A stretch of 64,000 nucleotides of DNA from SZUA-38 sp965212525. GTDB lineage: Bacteria > Pseudomonadota > Gammaproteobacteria > Xanthomonadales > SZUA-38. Below the pieces are notes generated by a model that did not search any database, was not told the origin of the DNA, and saw nothing but the letters and a program-made list of their open reading frames with translations. Positions 45,561 through 55,102 of the stretch are shown in pieces. Each line of letters starts with the position of its first letter. The stretch's first letter is position 1. Location: the NCBI GenBank assembly GCA_965212525.1, contig CBDBVC010000029.1:47516-111515 (forward strand), given 5' to 3'. A program made the translations under genes and the position numbers.

Positions 45561-45593
45561 AAACCCCGCTCCAGAAAAGCGGGGTTTTTTTTT
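45561..45593 (+). terminator. Attenuator terminator of the ilv/leu operon
   Basis: The ten-base-pair stem AAACCCCGCT/AGCGGGGTTT with a seven-base loop is followed by nine T residues. It lies between the leader peptide and ilvD. Its left arm can alternatively pair with the end of the leader coding region. Confidence 0.92.
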
Positions 45594-45614
45594 GCCATGA
45601 CCGAGGACTACAAG

Positions 45615-45800
45615 ATGAAACAGGCAAACACAGCAACACAACAGGTGAACTCCCGACATTCGTCGCAGCAGCGCTCAGATGCCTATCAGGTAAGAACCTC
45701 ACTGGAAATCAGTATCGGTGTTCCAGCCCTGAGCAGCACACATGATTACCACTCGGATCATGCCTGCAGCACTCGCCTGTCGCGGCAAGACAAGCGCTGA
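45615..45800 (+). CDS. Small open frame between attenuator and ilvD
   Basis: 61 codons starting MKQANTATQQ, with CCGAGG about 9 nt upstream; an in-frame ATG at 45597 is an alternative. The stop is 6 bp before the ilvD ATG, which itself has no clear ribosome site, so translation of this frame could deliver ribosomes to ilvD. The start resembles that of the leader peptide (MRHANSTQQQ), hinting at duplication. The product is polar, with no motif. It may be only a coupling frame or not a gene at all. Confidence 0.35.
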   Translation: MKQANTATQQVNSRHSSQQRSDAYQVRTSLEISIGVPALSSTHDYHSDHACSTRLSRQDKR

Positions 45801-45806
45801 CCGATC

Positions 45807-47507
45807 ATGTCGAATGCCTTCAGTGAGGGTTATCAGCGGGCACCGGCTCGTGCCATGCTGCGCGCCACGGGTCTGACCGATACCCAGTTGCAGCAGCCCA
45901 TGGTTGCCATCGTCAATACCTGGAGCAATGTCACGCCCTGCAACATGCACCTTAGGAGCCTGGCAGAACCCTTGCGTCAGGGTATCGAGGCCGGAGGCGG
46001 CACCGCGGTGGACTTCAACACCATCGTGGTCACTGATGGCATATCCATGGGTACGCCTGGCATGCGTGCATCGCTGATGTCGCGCGAGGTGATCGCTGAT
46101 TCAATCGAACTGGCCGTTCGAGGCCACTCACTGGATGCAGTGGCCGTCCTGGTGGGCTGTGACAAGACGCTGCCGGCCGCTGCCATGGCTCTGGCCAGGC
46201 TGGACCTTCCCGGAATCATACTCTATGGCGGTTCGATCATGCCCGGACGTCACAAGGGTCGCGACATTACCATTCAGGATGTGTTCGAGGCTGTCGGTGA
46301 ATACGCCCGCGACGGCATCACAGCCGATGAACTGGAACAGGTGGAACGCAGTGCATGCCCGGGTGCAGGTGCCTGCGGCGGCCAGTTCACCGCCAACACA
46401 ATGGCACTGGCACTGACGGCTCTCGGTCTCTCCCCCGCTGGTGCCAATGACGTACCTGCAGTACACCCGGACAAAACCAGTCAGGCAAGACGCTGTGGTG
46501 AACTGCTGATGACACTGTTGCATGAAAACAGGACAGCACGTCAGTTCATCAGTCGAGACAGCCTGCACAATGCCATCACCATGGTGACCGCTACCGGCGG
46601 TTCAACCAATGCAGTACTACATCTGCTTGCCATCGCACGCGAAGCCGGTGTCGAGCTGGATCTGGAGAGCTTTCACTCGATCTCGCAGGCCACCCCCATC
46701 ATTGCCGATCTGAAACCGGGCGGCCGGTTCATGGCACCCGACCTGTTCTTTGCAGGTGGATCATCTCTGCTGGCAAAGCGGCTGATCGAAAACGGCATGC
46801 TTTCTGATACCCCGACAGTCAGTGGCAGGACACTGTTCGAGGAAGCAGGGGATGCCACAGAATCAGAAGGCCAGCAGGTCATCCGCACCACACACGACCC
46901 GGTCAAGCAACGCGGTGGTTTTGCCGTGCTGCACGGCAATCTGGCACCTGAGGGATGTGTGGTCAAACTTTCCGGTCACGATCGACAGGTTCATTCAGGA
47001 CCTGCCCGCGTCTTTGATGGCGAGGAAGCTGCCTTCGAGGCGGTGTCGGCATCAGCCATCAACCCCGGGGATGTGGTGGTGATTCGTCAGGAAGGCCCGG
47101 TAGGTGGCCCCGGCATGCGCGAGATGCTGTCGATCACGGCGGCACTGGTGGGCCAGGGACTTGGAGACAGTGTGGCACTGATCACCGATGGCCGGTTTTC
47201 GGGTGCCACCTATGGATTCATGATCGGGCATATCTGCCCCGAAGCAGCCGTTGGCGGCCCGATCGCAAGACTCGAAGACGGTGACACCGTAATCATTGAT
47301 GTGGAGCGTCGTGTGCTCGAGACCACCGCCGATCTGGATTCCCGGCAGCCCACGATGATGACACGGTCAGAACCGCTGTCGGGCAGTTATGCCAAATACG
47401 CTGCACTGGTGTCTTCCGCGTCGACCGGCGCAACCACGGTACCGGTGCAGATTTCATTGAACGAACAACAACAGAACAGACTATCGGGAGAACGACATGA
47501 ACAATAA
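45807..47507 (+). CDS. ilvD: Dihydroxy-acid dehydratase
   Basis: Fe-S enzyme that dehydrates 2,3-dihydroxy-isovalerate and -methylvalerate, the third common step of valine and isoleucine synthesis. Its 566 aa show the Cys ligands in TPCNMH, VGCDKTLPAAAMA and CPGAGACGGQFTANTM, plus GGSTNAVLHL, KQRGGFAVLHGNLAP-type and DGRFSGATYGF segments. It is the first structural gene after the attenuator. The 3' end overlaps ilvC by 11 bp. Confidence 0.97.
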   Translation: MSNAFSEGYQRAPARAMLRATGLTDTQLQQPMVAIVNTWSNVTPCNMHLRSLAEPLRQGIEAGGGTAVDFNTIVVTDGISMGTPGMRASLMSREVIADSIELAVRGHSLDAVAVLVGCDKTLPAAAMALARLDLPGIILYGGSIMPGRHKGRDITIQDVFEAVGEYARDGITADELEQVERSACPGAGACGGQFTANTMALALTALGLSPAGANDVPAVHPDKTSQARRCGELLMTLLHENRTARQFISRDSLHNAITMVTATGGSTNAVLHLLAIAREAGVELDLESFHSISQATPIIADLKPGGRFMAPDLFFAGGSSLLAKRLIENGMLSDTPTVSGRTLFEEAGDATESEGQQVIRTTHDPVKQRGGFAVLHGNLAPEGCVVKLSGHDRQVHSGPARVFDGEEAAFEAVSASAINPGDVVVIRQEGPVGGPGMREMLSITAALVGQGLGDSVALITDGRFSGATYGFMIGHICPEAAVGGPIARLEDGDTVIIDVERRVLETTADLDSRQPTMMTRSEPLSGSYAKYAALVSSASTGATTVPVQISLNEQQQNRLSGERHEQ

Positions 47508-48546
47508 GGCCACAGACTCAGCCGCAGCCACAGGCAATGCCGACAAGTCGTCAAGGCTCGGTACCGTCGTCGTCATCGGCTACGGTTCACAGGGCAAGGC
47601 GCATGCCAACAATCTGAAGGATTCGGGAACACGTGTTGTCATCGGCGCACGCGAGAACGGTACCAGCTGGCAGGCAGCAACCCGCGATGGTTTCGAGGTA
47701 ATGACACCGGAACTCGCCTGTGATCAGGCCGACCTGGTGGCACTGCTGACACCTGATCTGGCGCAACCTCAGGTCTATGGGCAGATCGAGGCACACCTCA
47801 AACCCGGGACCACACTGCTGTTCGCACACGGCTTCAATATTCATTATGGCTGTATCACACCCAGAAACGACATCGATGTTGTTCTGGTGGCACCCAAAGG
47901 CCCCGGTGATCTGGTTCGCAGGGAGTATCAGTCCGGGCATGGTGTGCCCTGCCTGAGCGCAGTACACCAGGATGCCAGCGGACTGGCATCAGCCCGTGTA
48001 CAGGCCTATGCCGCCGGGATCGGTGGCAGTCGTGCCGGCACGCTTGGAACCAGTTTTGCAGAAGAAACCGAAACCGACCTGTTCGGAGAACAGGCTGTTC
48101 TCTGTGGCGGTGTCAGTGAACTCGTCATCAGTGGATTTGAAACCCTGGTTGATGCCGGATACCAGCCTGAGGTGGCCTATTTCGAGTGCATGCATGAACT
48201 GAAGCTGATTGTTGATCTGCTGCATGAAGGCGGCTTCGAGAAAATGTATGAATTCATTTCGGAAACCGCCACCTACGGAGATCTGGTCAGTGGCCCGCGC
48301 GTCATTGATGGTCGCGTACGTGAAAACATGAAACAGGTTCTCGAGGATATTCGAAATGGCAATTTCGCTCGTCGCTGGATCGACGAAAGCAAACAGGGCA
48401 TGACCGAATACAGCGCACTGATGAACCAGCGTACCGCCTTGCCGATCGAAAAAACCGGGCAGCAATTGCGCGCCCGGATGCCATGGCTGAAACCGGCCGC
48501 CGCTAGCGAGAAGAGCGCCGATGATGGCAAGGATCGCGCCGCCTGA
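47497..48546 (+). CDS. ilvC: Ketol-acid reductoisomerase (NADP+), class I
   Basis: Isomerises and reduces acetolactate or acetohydroxybutyrate. The 349 aa contain the dinucleotide-binding loop VIGYGSQGKAHANNLKDSG, VVLVAPKGPGDLVR, ETETDLFGEQAVLCGG (metal-ligand Asp/Glu) and FECMHELKLIVDLL. Length fits the short class I enzyme plus a ~20-residue Ala/Ser-rich N-terminal extension. The start lies inside the end of ilvD (11-bp overlap) with a GGGAG site. Confidence 0.97.
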   Translation: MNNKATDSAAATGNADKSSRLGTVVVIGYGSQGKAHANNLKDSGTRVVIGARENGTSWQAATRDGFEVMTPELACDQADLVALLTPDLAQPQVYGQIEAHLKPGTTLLFAHGFNIHYGCITPRNDIDVVLVAPKGPGDLVRREYQSGHGVPCLSAVHQDASGLASARVQAYAAGIGGSRAGTLGTSFAEETETDLFGEQAVLCGGVSELVISGFETLVDAGYQPEVAYFECMHELKLIVDLLHEGGFEKMYEFISETATYGDLVSGPRVIDGRVRENMKQVLEDIRNGNFARRWIDESKQGMTEYSALMNQRTALPIEKTGQQLRARMPWLKPAAASEKSADDGKDRAA

Positions 48547-48570
48547 CGCGGCTGCCAGGGGGAGATGATC

Positions 48571-50268
48571 ATGCAGGCAAGCCTGTCAACACCAGCGCCG
48601 CAGCTGAAGACGCCTGAAAACGGTGCCGAATATCTGATCTGGGCGCTTTGTCGCAAGGGTGTAGAGAAGGTATTCGGATATCCTGGCGGTGCCATCATGC
48701 CCGTGTATGATGCGCTCAGCCGCTACCCGGTACGACACATACTGACACGCCATGAACAATCGGCTGCCTTTGCAGCCAATGCCTGGGGCCGCGTCACCGG
48801 CAAACCGGGTATTTGCCTGGCAACCTCTGGCCCGGGGGCCACCAATCTGGTCACCGGCCTGGCTGATGCCTTCATGGACTCGGTGCCCATGATTGCCATC
48901 ACCGGTCAGGTCAGCAACCAGCTGATGGGTACCGATGCATTTCAGTACGTCGACATCTTTGGTCTGACCATGCCTGTTGTGAAGCACAGTTTTCTGGTGC
49001 GCGATATCGCTCAGCTACCCGATATCATTGACCAGGCGTTCGAAATCAGCCAGTCCGGCCGCCCCGGACCGGTGCTGATCGACCTGCCAAAGGATATACA
49101 GCAGGCGCTGGCTCCGATGCCGCATCTGAGTACGGTATGCGATGATCCGCAGCCGCTTCTCGACCCGGCATCCATCGCCATGGCAGCTGAGATGCTCAGT
49201 TCTGCCGAACGACCATTGCTGTATGTCGGCGGTGGTGTGGCACTTGGCAATGCCGTGGCGGCACTGAGAGCATTCCAGCAACATCACCAGTTGCCTTCGG
49301 TGGTTACACTCAAGGGTCTGGGCTGCATCGAACCCGATAACAGGCTTTACCTTGGCATGCTTGGCATGCACGGCAGTCGGGCTGCCAATACGGCCGTAGC
49401 CGAATGTGACCTGCTGGTCTGCGTGGGTGCCCGTTTTGATGATCGTGCCACAGGCAATCTGTCTACATTTGCCAGCGACGCCAGCGTGATCCACATGGAT
49501 CGTGACGAGGCTGAAATCGGCAAGCTGAGGCAGGCCGACTGTGCACTGCCGGGTGATCTGAACCAGTCTCTCGGTGCTGTTCGCACCGATCGGGCTACAA
49601 CCGAACAGTGGCAAACACGATGCAGTGAGCTGCGTCAGGGCAGCCAGCATCCTTACGATGCTCCCGGTGACGACATCTATGCCCCAGCCCTGTTGCGTGA
49701 ATTATCTGATTGTGGTGGTGACAATCTGGTCATCAGTTGCGACGTCGGTCAGCACCAGATGTGGGTGGCCCAGCACTGCCGATTTGATCATCCCCGCGAT
49801 CACCTCACGTCCGGCGGCCTTGGTGCCATGGGCTTTGGTCTGCCAGCAGGCATCGGTGCGAAGCTGGCACGCCCAGGATCCACGGTTGTTGTGGTCACGG
49901 GCGATGGTTCATTCATGATGAATATACAGGAACTGGCCACACTGAAACGCTATCGAATCGATCTCAAGGTCATTCTGCTCGACAACAGCTGTCTTGGTCT
50001 GGTTCGACAGTGGCAGCAGCTGTTTTTCGAGGAAAACTACAGTGAAGTTGACCTCAGCGACAACCCTGACTTTTCTGCCGTCGCGCGCGTGTTCGGTGTC
50101 GATGGATTCACCATCGAGAAACGTGAGCAGGTGACTCACGGCATCGAGCGTCTTCTTGATTCGACAGGCCCTGCCCTGATGCACGTCAAGATCAATCCGA
50201 AATCAAACGTCTGGCCACTGGTGCCACCTGGCAAGGCCAATACCGAGATGCTGGAGGAAACACAATGA
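48571..50268 (+). CDS. ilvB: Acetolactate synthase large (catalytic) subunit
   Basis: ThDP enzyme forming acetolactate or acetohydroxybutyrate. The ATG at 48571 is preferred (565 aa): AGGGGGA lies 7 nt before it and only 1-2 nt before the alternative ATG at 48565. Hallmarks are VFGYPGGAIMPVYDAL, RHEQSAAFAANAWGR with the ThDP-activating Glu, SGPGATNLVTG, and the ThDP motif GDGSFMMNIQELATL running to NNSCLG-type DNSCLGLVRQWQQLFF. The small-subunit gene overlaps by 4 bp and is of the IlvM type, so this is the ilvG-like isozyme. Confidence 0.96.
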   Translation: MQASLSTPAPQLKTPENGAEYLIWALCRKGVEKVFGYPGGAIMPVYDALSRYPVRHILTRHEQSAAFAANAWGRVTGKPGICLATSGPGATNLVTGLADAFMDSVPMIAITGQVSNQLMGTDAFQYVDIFGLTMPVVKHSFLVRDIAQLPDIIDQAFEISQSGRPGPVLIDLPKDIQQALAPMPHLSTVCDDPQPLLDPASIAMAAEMLSSAERPLLYVGGGVALGNAVAALRAFQQHHQLPSVVTLKGLGCIEPDNRLYLGMLGMHGSRAANTAVAECDLLVCVGARFDDRATGNLSTFASDASVIHMDRDEAEIGKLRQADCALPGDLNQSLGAVRTDRATTEQWQTRCSELRQGSQHPYDAPGDDIYAPALLRELSDCGGDNLVISCDVGQHQMWVAQHCRFDHPRDHLTSGGLGAMGFGLPAGIGAKLARPGSTVVVVTGDGSFMMNIQELATLKRYRIDLKVILLDNSCLGLVRQWQQLFFEENYSEVDLSDNPDFSAVARVFGVDGFTIEKREQVTHGIERLLDSTGPALMHVKINPKSNVWPLVPPGKANTEMLEETQ

Positions 50269-50573
50269 ACCATGCACTGGAAATTCAACTGAAACCGGCG
50301 GAAGGTGCCCTTCTGCGTATTCTCGGCCTGATCGAGTGCCGTGGCTTCAGGCTGGACAATGTACACCTGCAGACGCCGGTTGCCGGCCAGCACCAGTTGT
50401 CGCTGGTGGTGAACTCGCCGCACCGCAACATCGATGTGCTCAGACGACAGGTGATGCGACTGATCGATGTTGTCAATGTCACGGTCAGTGCCAGTGAATC
50501 ACAACCGAAAGCCGCTGCAGTGAGATCAGCCCGGTCTGCCATCGTCAACGAGGTGTCGACATGGATGCGTTGA
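50265..50573 (+). CDS. ilvM: Acetolactate synthase small subunit, IlvM type
   Basis: ACT-domain regulatory subunit for the synthase encoded just upstream. Its 102 aa are near the short IlvM length rather than ~160 aa as in IlvH. The ACT pattern is ALLRILGLIECRGFRLDNVHL followed by LSLVVNSPHRNIDVLRRQV, in two pieces. An ATGA overlap with ilvB and a GGAGG-type ribosome site indicate coupling. The leuA start lies 13 bp inside its end. A ~25-residue Ala/Ser/Arg-rich tail follows the ACT domain. Confidence 0.9.
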   Translation: MNHALEIQLKPAEGALLRILGLIECRGFRLDNVHLQTPVAGQHQLSLVVNSPHRNIDVLRRQVMRLIDVVNVTVSASESQPKAAAVRSARSAIVNEVSTWMR

Positions 50574-52120
50574 GGATTTTTGACACGACGCTGAGAGATG
50601 GTGAACAGGCACCCGGCTTCAGCATGACCACAGCCAAGAAACTGAAAATGGCACGTGAGCTTGAAGCACTCGGAGTGGATACCATCGAGGCAGGTTTCCC
50701 TGCTGCCTCCGATGGCGACTTCAAGTCCGTGCAACGGGTCGCATCGGAAATCGAATCGAGCACGATCTGTGGCCTGGCACGGTGTCATGAGGCGGATATC
50801 GAAACGGCCGGCAAGGCACTCTCTGCTGCCCGTCGCTCTCGACTGCATGTGTTCATCGCGACCAGCCCGATTCATCGCGAGTTCAAACTCAGGCTAGACA
50901 CAGACGAGATCATTGAACGCGCTGTCAGTGCCGTTCACCAGGCTGTCACGCTGACCGATGAAGTCGAGTTTTCTGCCGAGGATGCCTGCCGTACCGAGCC
51001 GGAATTCCTGGCCGAGATCTTCACCGCCGTCATTGAAGCCGGTGCAGGCACAATCAATGTGCCGGACACCGTCGGTTACACCACACCGGAGGAAATGGGC
51101 AGACTGATCAGTTATCTCAATCAGCATGTGCCCAATATCGCTTCGGCCGTGATCAGCGTGCATTGCCATAATGACCTGGGTATGGCCGTGGCCAACTCAC
51201 TGGCCGCAGTCAGGGCCGGGGCCAGACAGGTCGAGTGCACCGTCAACGGTATAGGCGAACGTGCCGGCAATGCCGCGCTGGAAGAAGTAGTGATGGCCGT
51301 GCGTACTCGCCAGGCTTTCTTTGATTGCGATACGCGTATCGATTCGAAACAGCTGTACCGTGCGTCTCGAACACTGTCGGCCATCACTGGCAGTTTTGTA
51401 CCCCCGAACAAGGCCATCGTGGGAGACAACGCCTTTGCACATGAGGCCGGGATACATCAGCACGGCATGATGGCGCATGCCAGCACCTACGAGATCATGA
51501 AACCGGATGACGTCGGCATCCCGAAGTCACGTCTGGTACTGGGCAAGCACAGTGGCCGTCATGCACTGGGAAAGCGACTGGACGAGATTGGCATCAAGCT
51601 CGAACCAGGCGACGGCGATCGTGTCTTCGAGGCGTTCAAGCATCTGGCCGATGTCAAATCCTACGTCTTCGATTCGGATCTTGAAGCCATCTGCAGCAAT
51701 GACCCGACCAAGGCATCGCCGTGGTCACTGGGCTCGTTGAGAGTCGAGACGGGGACGTCGAGTCATCACTCTCCCACTGCAGTGGTTGCACTGCAGCACC
51801 GCGATGGCTATCTGGCACATGAGGCGGCAGTCGGTGACGGTCCTCTTGATGCCGCCTTCAAGGCGATCCAGCGCGTGACCGGAATCGATCTCAAGGTCAT
51901 GGGGCTGAATCTGAGAAGCATTTCGGAGGGTGAGGACGCCCAGGGACACACCACGGTCCGTGCCGACTGTGCCGGTGAACACCTTGTGGGCCACGGTGTG
52001 GGCACCGACATCATCGTCGCAGCCACCCAGGCGTTTCTTGAAATCATCAACAATATCGCACGACGGGCGGGATACCAGGCTCCCAACCAGACCCGTCTCG
52101 CCGTCAACCAGTCGTCATGA
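50561..52120 (+). CDS. leuA: 2-isopropylmalate synthase
   Basis: Condenses acetyl-CoA with 2-oxoisovalerate, the first leucine-specific step. The 519 aa show the catalytic barrel start IFDTTLRDGEQAPGFSM, HVFIATSPIHREFKL, the metal motif HCHNDLGMAVANSLAA and GERAGNAALEEVVMA. A C-terminal leucine-feedback domain is present (about 390-510). GAGGTG precedes the ATG, which overlaps ilvM. Placement between ilv genes puts leucine synthesis under the same attenuator. Confidence 0.97.
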   Translation: MDALRIFDTTLRDGEQAPGFSMTTAKKLKMARELEALGVDTIEAGFPAASDGDFKSVQRVASEIESSTICGLARCHEADIETAGKALSAARRSRLHVFIATSPIHREFKLRLDTDEIIERAVSAVHQAVTLTDEVEFSAEDACRTEPEFLAEIFTAVIEAGAGTINVPDTVGYTTPEEMGRLISYLNQHVPNIASAVISVHCHNDLGMAVANSLAAVRAGARQVECTVNGIGERAGNAALEEVVMAVRTRQAFFDCDTRIDSKQLYRASRTLSAITGSFVPPNKAIVGDNAFAHEAGIHQHGMMAHASTYEIMKPDDVGIPKSRLVLGKHSGRHALGKRLDEIGIKLEPGDGDRVFEAFKHLADVKSYVFDSDLEAICSNDPTKASPWSLGSLRVETGTSSHHSPTAVVALQHRDGYLAHEAAVGDGPLDAAFKAIQRVTGIDLKVMGLNLRSISEGEDAQGHTTVRADCAGEHLVGHGVGTDIIVAATQAFLEIINNIARRAGYQAPNQTRLAVNQSS

Positions 52121-52141
52121 ATGACAATCAAGGAGATCGTG

Positions 52142-53125
52142 ATGGGCATACAGGCTTCTGACACCATCTGGCACAACGGAGAACTCATCCCCTGGGAAAA
52201 TGCAACCGTGCATGTACTGACACACGCGCTGCACTATGGCTCCAGCGTGTTCGAGGGCATCCGATTCTATTCAACACCTGAGGGTCCGGCCGGATTCAGA
52301 CTTACCGAACATGTGCAGCGACTGCTCGATTCGGCCCGCATCTACCACATGCCGGTGCCATTCAGCCGCGATGAACTGGTACAGGGCTGTCACGATGTCG
52401 TGCTCGAGAACCGGCTCGAATCAGCCTATGTGCGCCCGATACTGTTCAGGGGCTACGGCACACTGGGTGTCTCGGCTGATCCGTCCACACCGACGGTGGG
52501 TTCGATTGCCGCCGTTCGCTGGGGCGCCTATCTGGGCGAGGATTCCAGACACAGGGGCGTCGACATCTGTGTCTCCAGCTGGAACCGGCCAGCTCCGAAT
52601 ACCGTCCCCGCCATGGCAAAGGCTGGTGGTAATTACCTCTCCAGTCAGCTGATCAACATGGAAGCGCATCGACTCGGTTTCGACGAAGGGGTTGCCCTGA
52701 CCCCCGACGGACTTCTGAGCGAGGGTTCGGGAGAGAATCTGTTCATTGTCAGGGACGGCACCCTGCTGACGCCACCTCAGTCCTCGTCGATACTCAGTGG
52801 TATCACACGAGACACGGTGATCACTCTGGCGGCCGATCTGGGTATCCAGGTGGTCGAACAGACCCTGAGCAGAGAATGCCTGTACGTGGCCGACGAGATT
52901 TTCATGACCGGTACAGCCGCAGAGATCACACCAGTAAGGTCGGTCGATCATATCGATGTCAGGTGCCGAAAGGGCGATACCGGCTGCGGCGAAATCACCC
53001 GATTGCTGCAGGACACCTTTTTTGGTCTGTTCAGTCATCAGACAGCAGACCGCCACGGCTGGCTGGAACCTGCCATCAAAACGACACAGGAGTACGATCA
53101 TGTCCAGACCGCTGTCTCTGTTTGA
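52142..53125 (+). CDS. ilvE: Branched-chain amino acid aminotransferase
   Basis: PLP class IV transaminase performing the last step to Val, Leu and Ile. The ATG at 52142 is preferred over one at 52121 because AAGGAG lies 7 nt before it; product 327 aa. Motifs are LHYGSSVFEGIRFY, the PLP-Lys segment AMAKAGGNYLSS, DEGVALTPDGLLSEGSGENLF and FMTGTAAEITPV. Its end overlaps the leuC start by 26 bp. Confidence 0.95.
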   Translation: MGIQASDTIWHNGELIPWENATVHVLTHALHYGSSVFEGIRFYSTPEGPAGFRLTEHVQRLLDSARIYHMPVPFSRDELVQGCHDVVLENRLESAYVRPILFRGYGTLGVSADPSTPTVGSIAAVRWGAYLGEDSRHRGVDICVSSWNRPAPNTVPAMAKAGGNYLSSQLINMEAHRLGFDEGVALTPDGLLSEGSGENLFIVRDGTLLTPPQSSSILSGITRDTVITLAADLGIQVVEQTLSRECLYVADEIFMTGTAAEITPVRSVDHIDVRCRKGDTGCGEITRLLQDTFFGLFSHQTADRHGWLEPAIKTTQEYDHVQTAVSV

Positions 53126-54539
53126 CAAACTCTGGCAATCACATGTGGTGACCGATCAGAGCGATGAATTACCGGCGGTATTGTATGTTGATCTGCACCT
53201 GATTCACGAAGTCACTTCACCTCAGGGTTTTGCAACCTTGAGATCACGTGGACTCAGGGTGCGTCGCCCCGATCTGACACTGGCGACCATGGATCACAGC
53301 ACCCCCACGCTGCCGGCCGTTTCTCTGGACGACATCGAGCCAGGGGCTGCCCGCCAGCTGGATCAACTGCAGGAGAACTGCCGAGAATTCGGCATCACAC
53401 TGCATGACTGGCAATCAGCCGATCGCGGCATTGTCCACGTTATAGGCCCTGAACTGGGTGCCACCCAGCCCGGCAAACTGATCGTCTGCGGTGACAGCCA
53501 CACCAGTACCCACGGTGCCCTCGGTGCACTGGCCTTCGGCATCGGCACAACTGAAGTCGGCCATGTACTGGCTACCCAGTGTCTGCTGCAGCGAAAGCCC
53601 GGATCCATGCGAATCATGGTCAACGGACGTTTAGCCGCAGGCGTTGAAGCCAAGGATCTGGCCCTGCACATCATCGGCAGAATCGGTGTTGGCGGCGGTA
53701 CAGGTTATGCAATCGAGTACGCCGGCGAGGCCATCGAGGCACTGTCAATCGAGGAGCGCATGACCCTGTGCAATATGTCAATCGAGGCCGGTGCACGCTC
53801 CGGCATGGTCGCCGTGGATGAGAAAACCATCGATTACCTGCGCCACCGTCCGCTGGTGCCCTGTGGCGAGGCGTTCGATCAGATGGCTGAACAATGGCGC
53901 CAACTGAAAAGCGACCCCGGTGCAGTCTTCGATTGTGAAATCACAATCGATGCATCGACCATCGTGCCGGTGATCACCTGGGGTACCCACCCGGGGATGG
54001 TGATCAGCATCAACCAGGCCATTCCCGATCAACCCGATGCTGATGAGGCCCAGGCGCTGGAATACATGGGACTGGATAGTGGCCAGCCAATGATCGGGCA
54101 GCACATCGATTATGTTTTCATTGGCAGTTGCACCAATTCGCGCATTAGCGATCTGCGACGGGCGGCTGCCATACTCGGTGGCAGACAGGTGGCCGATCAC
54201 GTCACTGTGCTGGTGGTGCCTGGATCCGAAGCCGTCCGACGACAGGCCGAACAGGAAGGACTCGACCGAATTTTCATTAATGCCGGCGCACAGTGGCGTC
54301 GTCCTGGCTGTTCGATGTGTCTGGCGATGAACGGTGACCGCGTCCCCGCAGGGAAATATGCCATCAGCACCTCGAACCGGAATTTCGCAGGCCGTCAGGG
54401 CACTGGCGCACGAACCCTGCTGGCGAGCCCCGGAATGGCGGCCGCATCGGCAGTCAATGGATGCGTGACTGATCCAAGAGATCTGCAACCAGACGACACT
54501 AGCCAAAAGACTACCGAGACACAGAGGATTTCGGCATGA
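53100..54539 (+). CDS. leuC: 3-isopropylmalate dehydratase large subunit
   Basis: [4Fe-4S] aconitase-family subunit that isomerises 2- to 3-isopropylmalate. The ATG at 53100 (479 aa) has an AGGAG site and begins MSRPLSLFDKLWQSHVV, as in the family; an open frame reaching further up is fortuitous. Motifs are CGDSHTSTHGALGALAFGIG, FIGSCTNSRISDLR and GCSMCLAMN with the cluster Cys residues. It overlaps ilvE by 26 bp and leuD by 4 bp. Confidence 0.97.
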   Translation: MSRPLSLFDKLWQSHVVTDQSDELPAVLYVDLHLIHEVTSPQGFATLRSRGLRVRRPDLTLATMDHSTPTLPAVSLDDIEPGAARQLDQLQENCREFGITLHDWQSADRGIVHVIGPELGATQPGKLIVCGDSHTSTHGALGALAFGIGTTEVGHVLATQCLLQRKPGSMRIMVNGRLAAGVEAKDLALHIIGRIGVGGGTGYAIEYAGEAIEALSIEERMTLCNMSIEAGARSGMVAVDEKTIDYLRHRPLVPCGEAFDQMAEQWRQLKSDPGAVFDCEITIDASTIVPVITWGTHPGMVISINQAIPDQPDADEAQALEYMGLDSGQPMIGQHIDYVFIGSCTNSRISDLRRAAAILGGRQVADHVTVLVVPGSEAVRRQAEQEGLDRIFINAGAQWRRPGCSMCLAMNGDRVPAGKYAISTSNRNFAGRQGTGARTLLASPGMAAASAVNGCVTDPRDLQPDDTSQKTTETQRISA

Positions 54540-55102
54540 AGAGCATTCATTCAGCGGTGTTGCCGATTGCACAGACCAATATAGACACCGACCAGATCAT
54601 TCCTGCCCGTTACCTCAACGTGCTCGATTTCAGCGGACTGGGCCAGTATGCCTTTGCCGACTGGCGTTATCAGGAAGACGGCAGCTTGCGTGCAGACAGC
54701 CCTTTTGACACACCTGCAGCCAGGCAGTGCAGCATCCTGCTGGCCGGACACAACTTTGGCTGCGGTTCATCACGTGAGCACGCACCACAGGCACTGCTCG
54801 ATTTCGGATTCAGAGCCGTGATCAGCACCCGTATCGCCGATATCTTCAGAAACAATGCACTTGGTTGCGGCCTGCTGGCCATCGAGGTGGGTGAAGCTGA
54901 ACACCGGTGGATGATGAGACACCCGCAGAACGCCGTTCACATCGATATCGACAGCCAGACTCTGGAACTGGCGCAGGGGCACCAGTTCCACTTCGAACTC
55001 GAACCCTTCGCCAGGCACTGCTTTCTGGCGGGTACCGATCGACTCGGTTTCCTGCTGAAACAGGACCGGCAGATAGCCAGATACGAGGAATCAAGAACAT
55101 GA
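54536..55102 (+). CDS. leuD: 3-isopropylmalate dehydratase small subunit
   Basis: Swivel-domain partner of LeuC; 188 aa. Visible signatures are NIDTDQIIPARYL, HNFGCGSSREHAPQAL and FRNNALGCGLLAIEV. It begins with an ATGA overlap on leuC and ends with an ATGA overlap on leuB, so the three are coupled. Length is slightly under the ~200 aa of E. coli LeuD, at the C-terminus. Confidence 0.96.
   Translation: MKSIHSAVLPIAQTNIDTDQIIPARYLNVLDFSGLGQYAFADWRYQEDGSLRADSPFDTPAARQCSILLAGHNFGCGSSREHAPQALLDFGFRAVISTRIADIFRNNALGCGLLAIEVGEAEHRWMMRHPQNAVHIDIDSQTLELAQGHQFHFELEPFARHCFLAGTDRLGFLLKQDRQIARYEESRT

Noticed and set aside
45358..45702. 114-codon minus-strand open frame across the ilv leader and attenuator
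   Set aside because: The region is fully explained by the leader peptide, antiterminator and terminator on the plus strand; no start signal on the minus strand.
52956..53099. Upstream extension of leuC by 48 codons
   Set aside because: Extension is out-of-frame translation of ilvE; the ATG at 53100 has AGGAG and matches the family N-terminus.
54907..55098. Upstream extension of leuB by 64 codons
   Set aside because: Overlaps leuD in another frame; the ATG at 55099 gives the standard start and an ATGA coupling.
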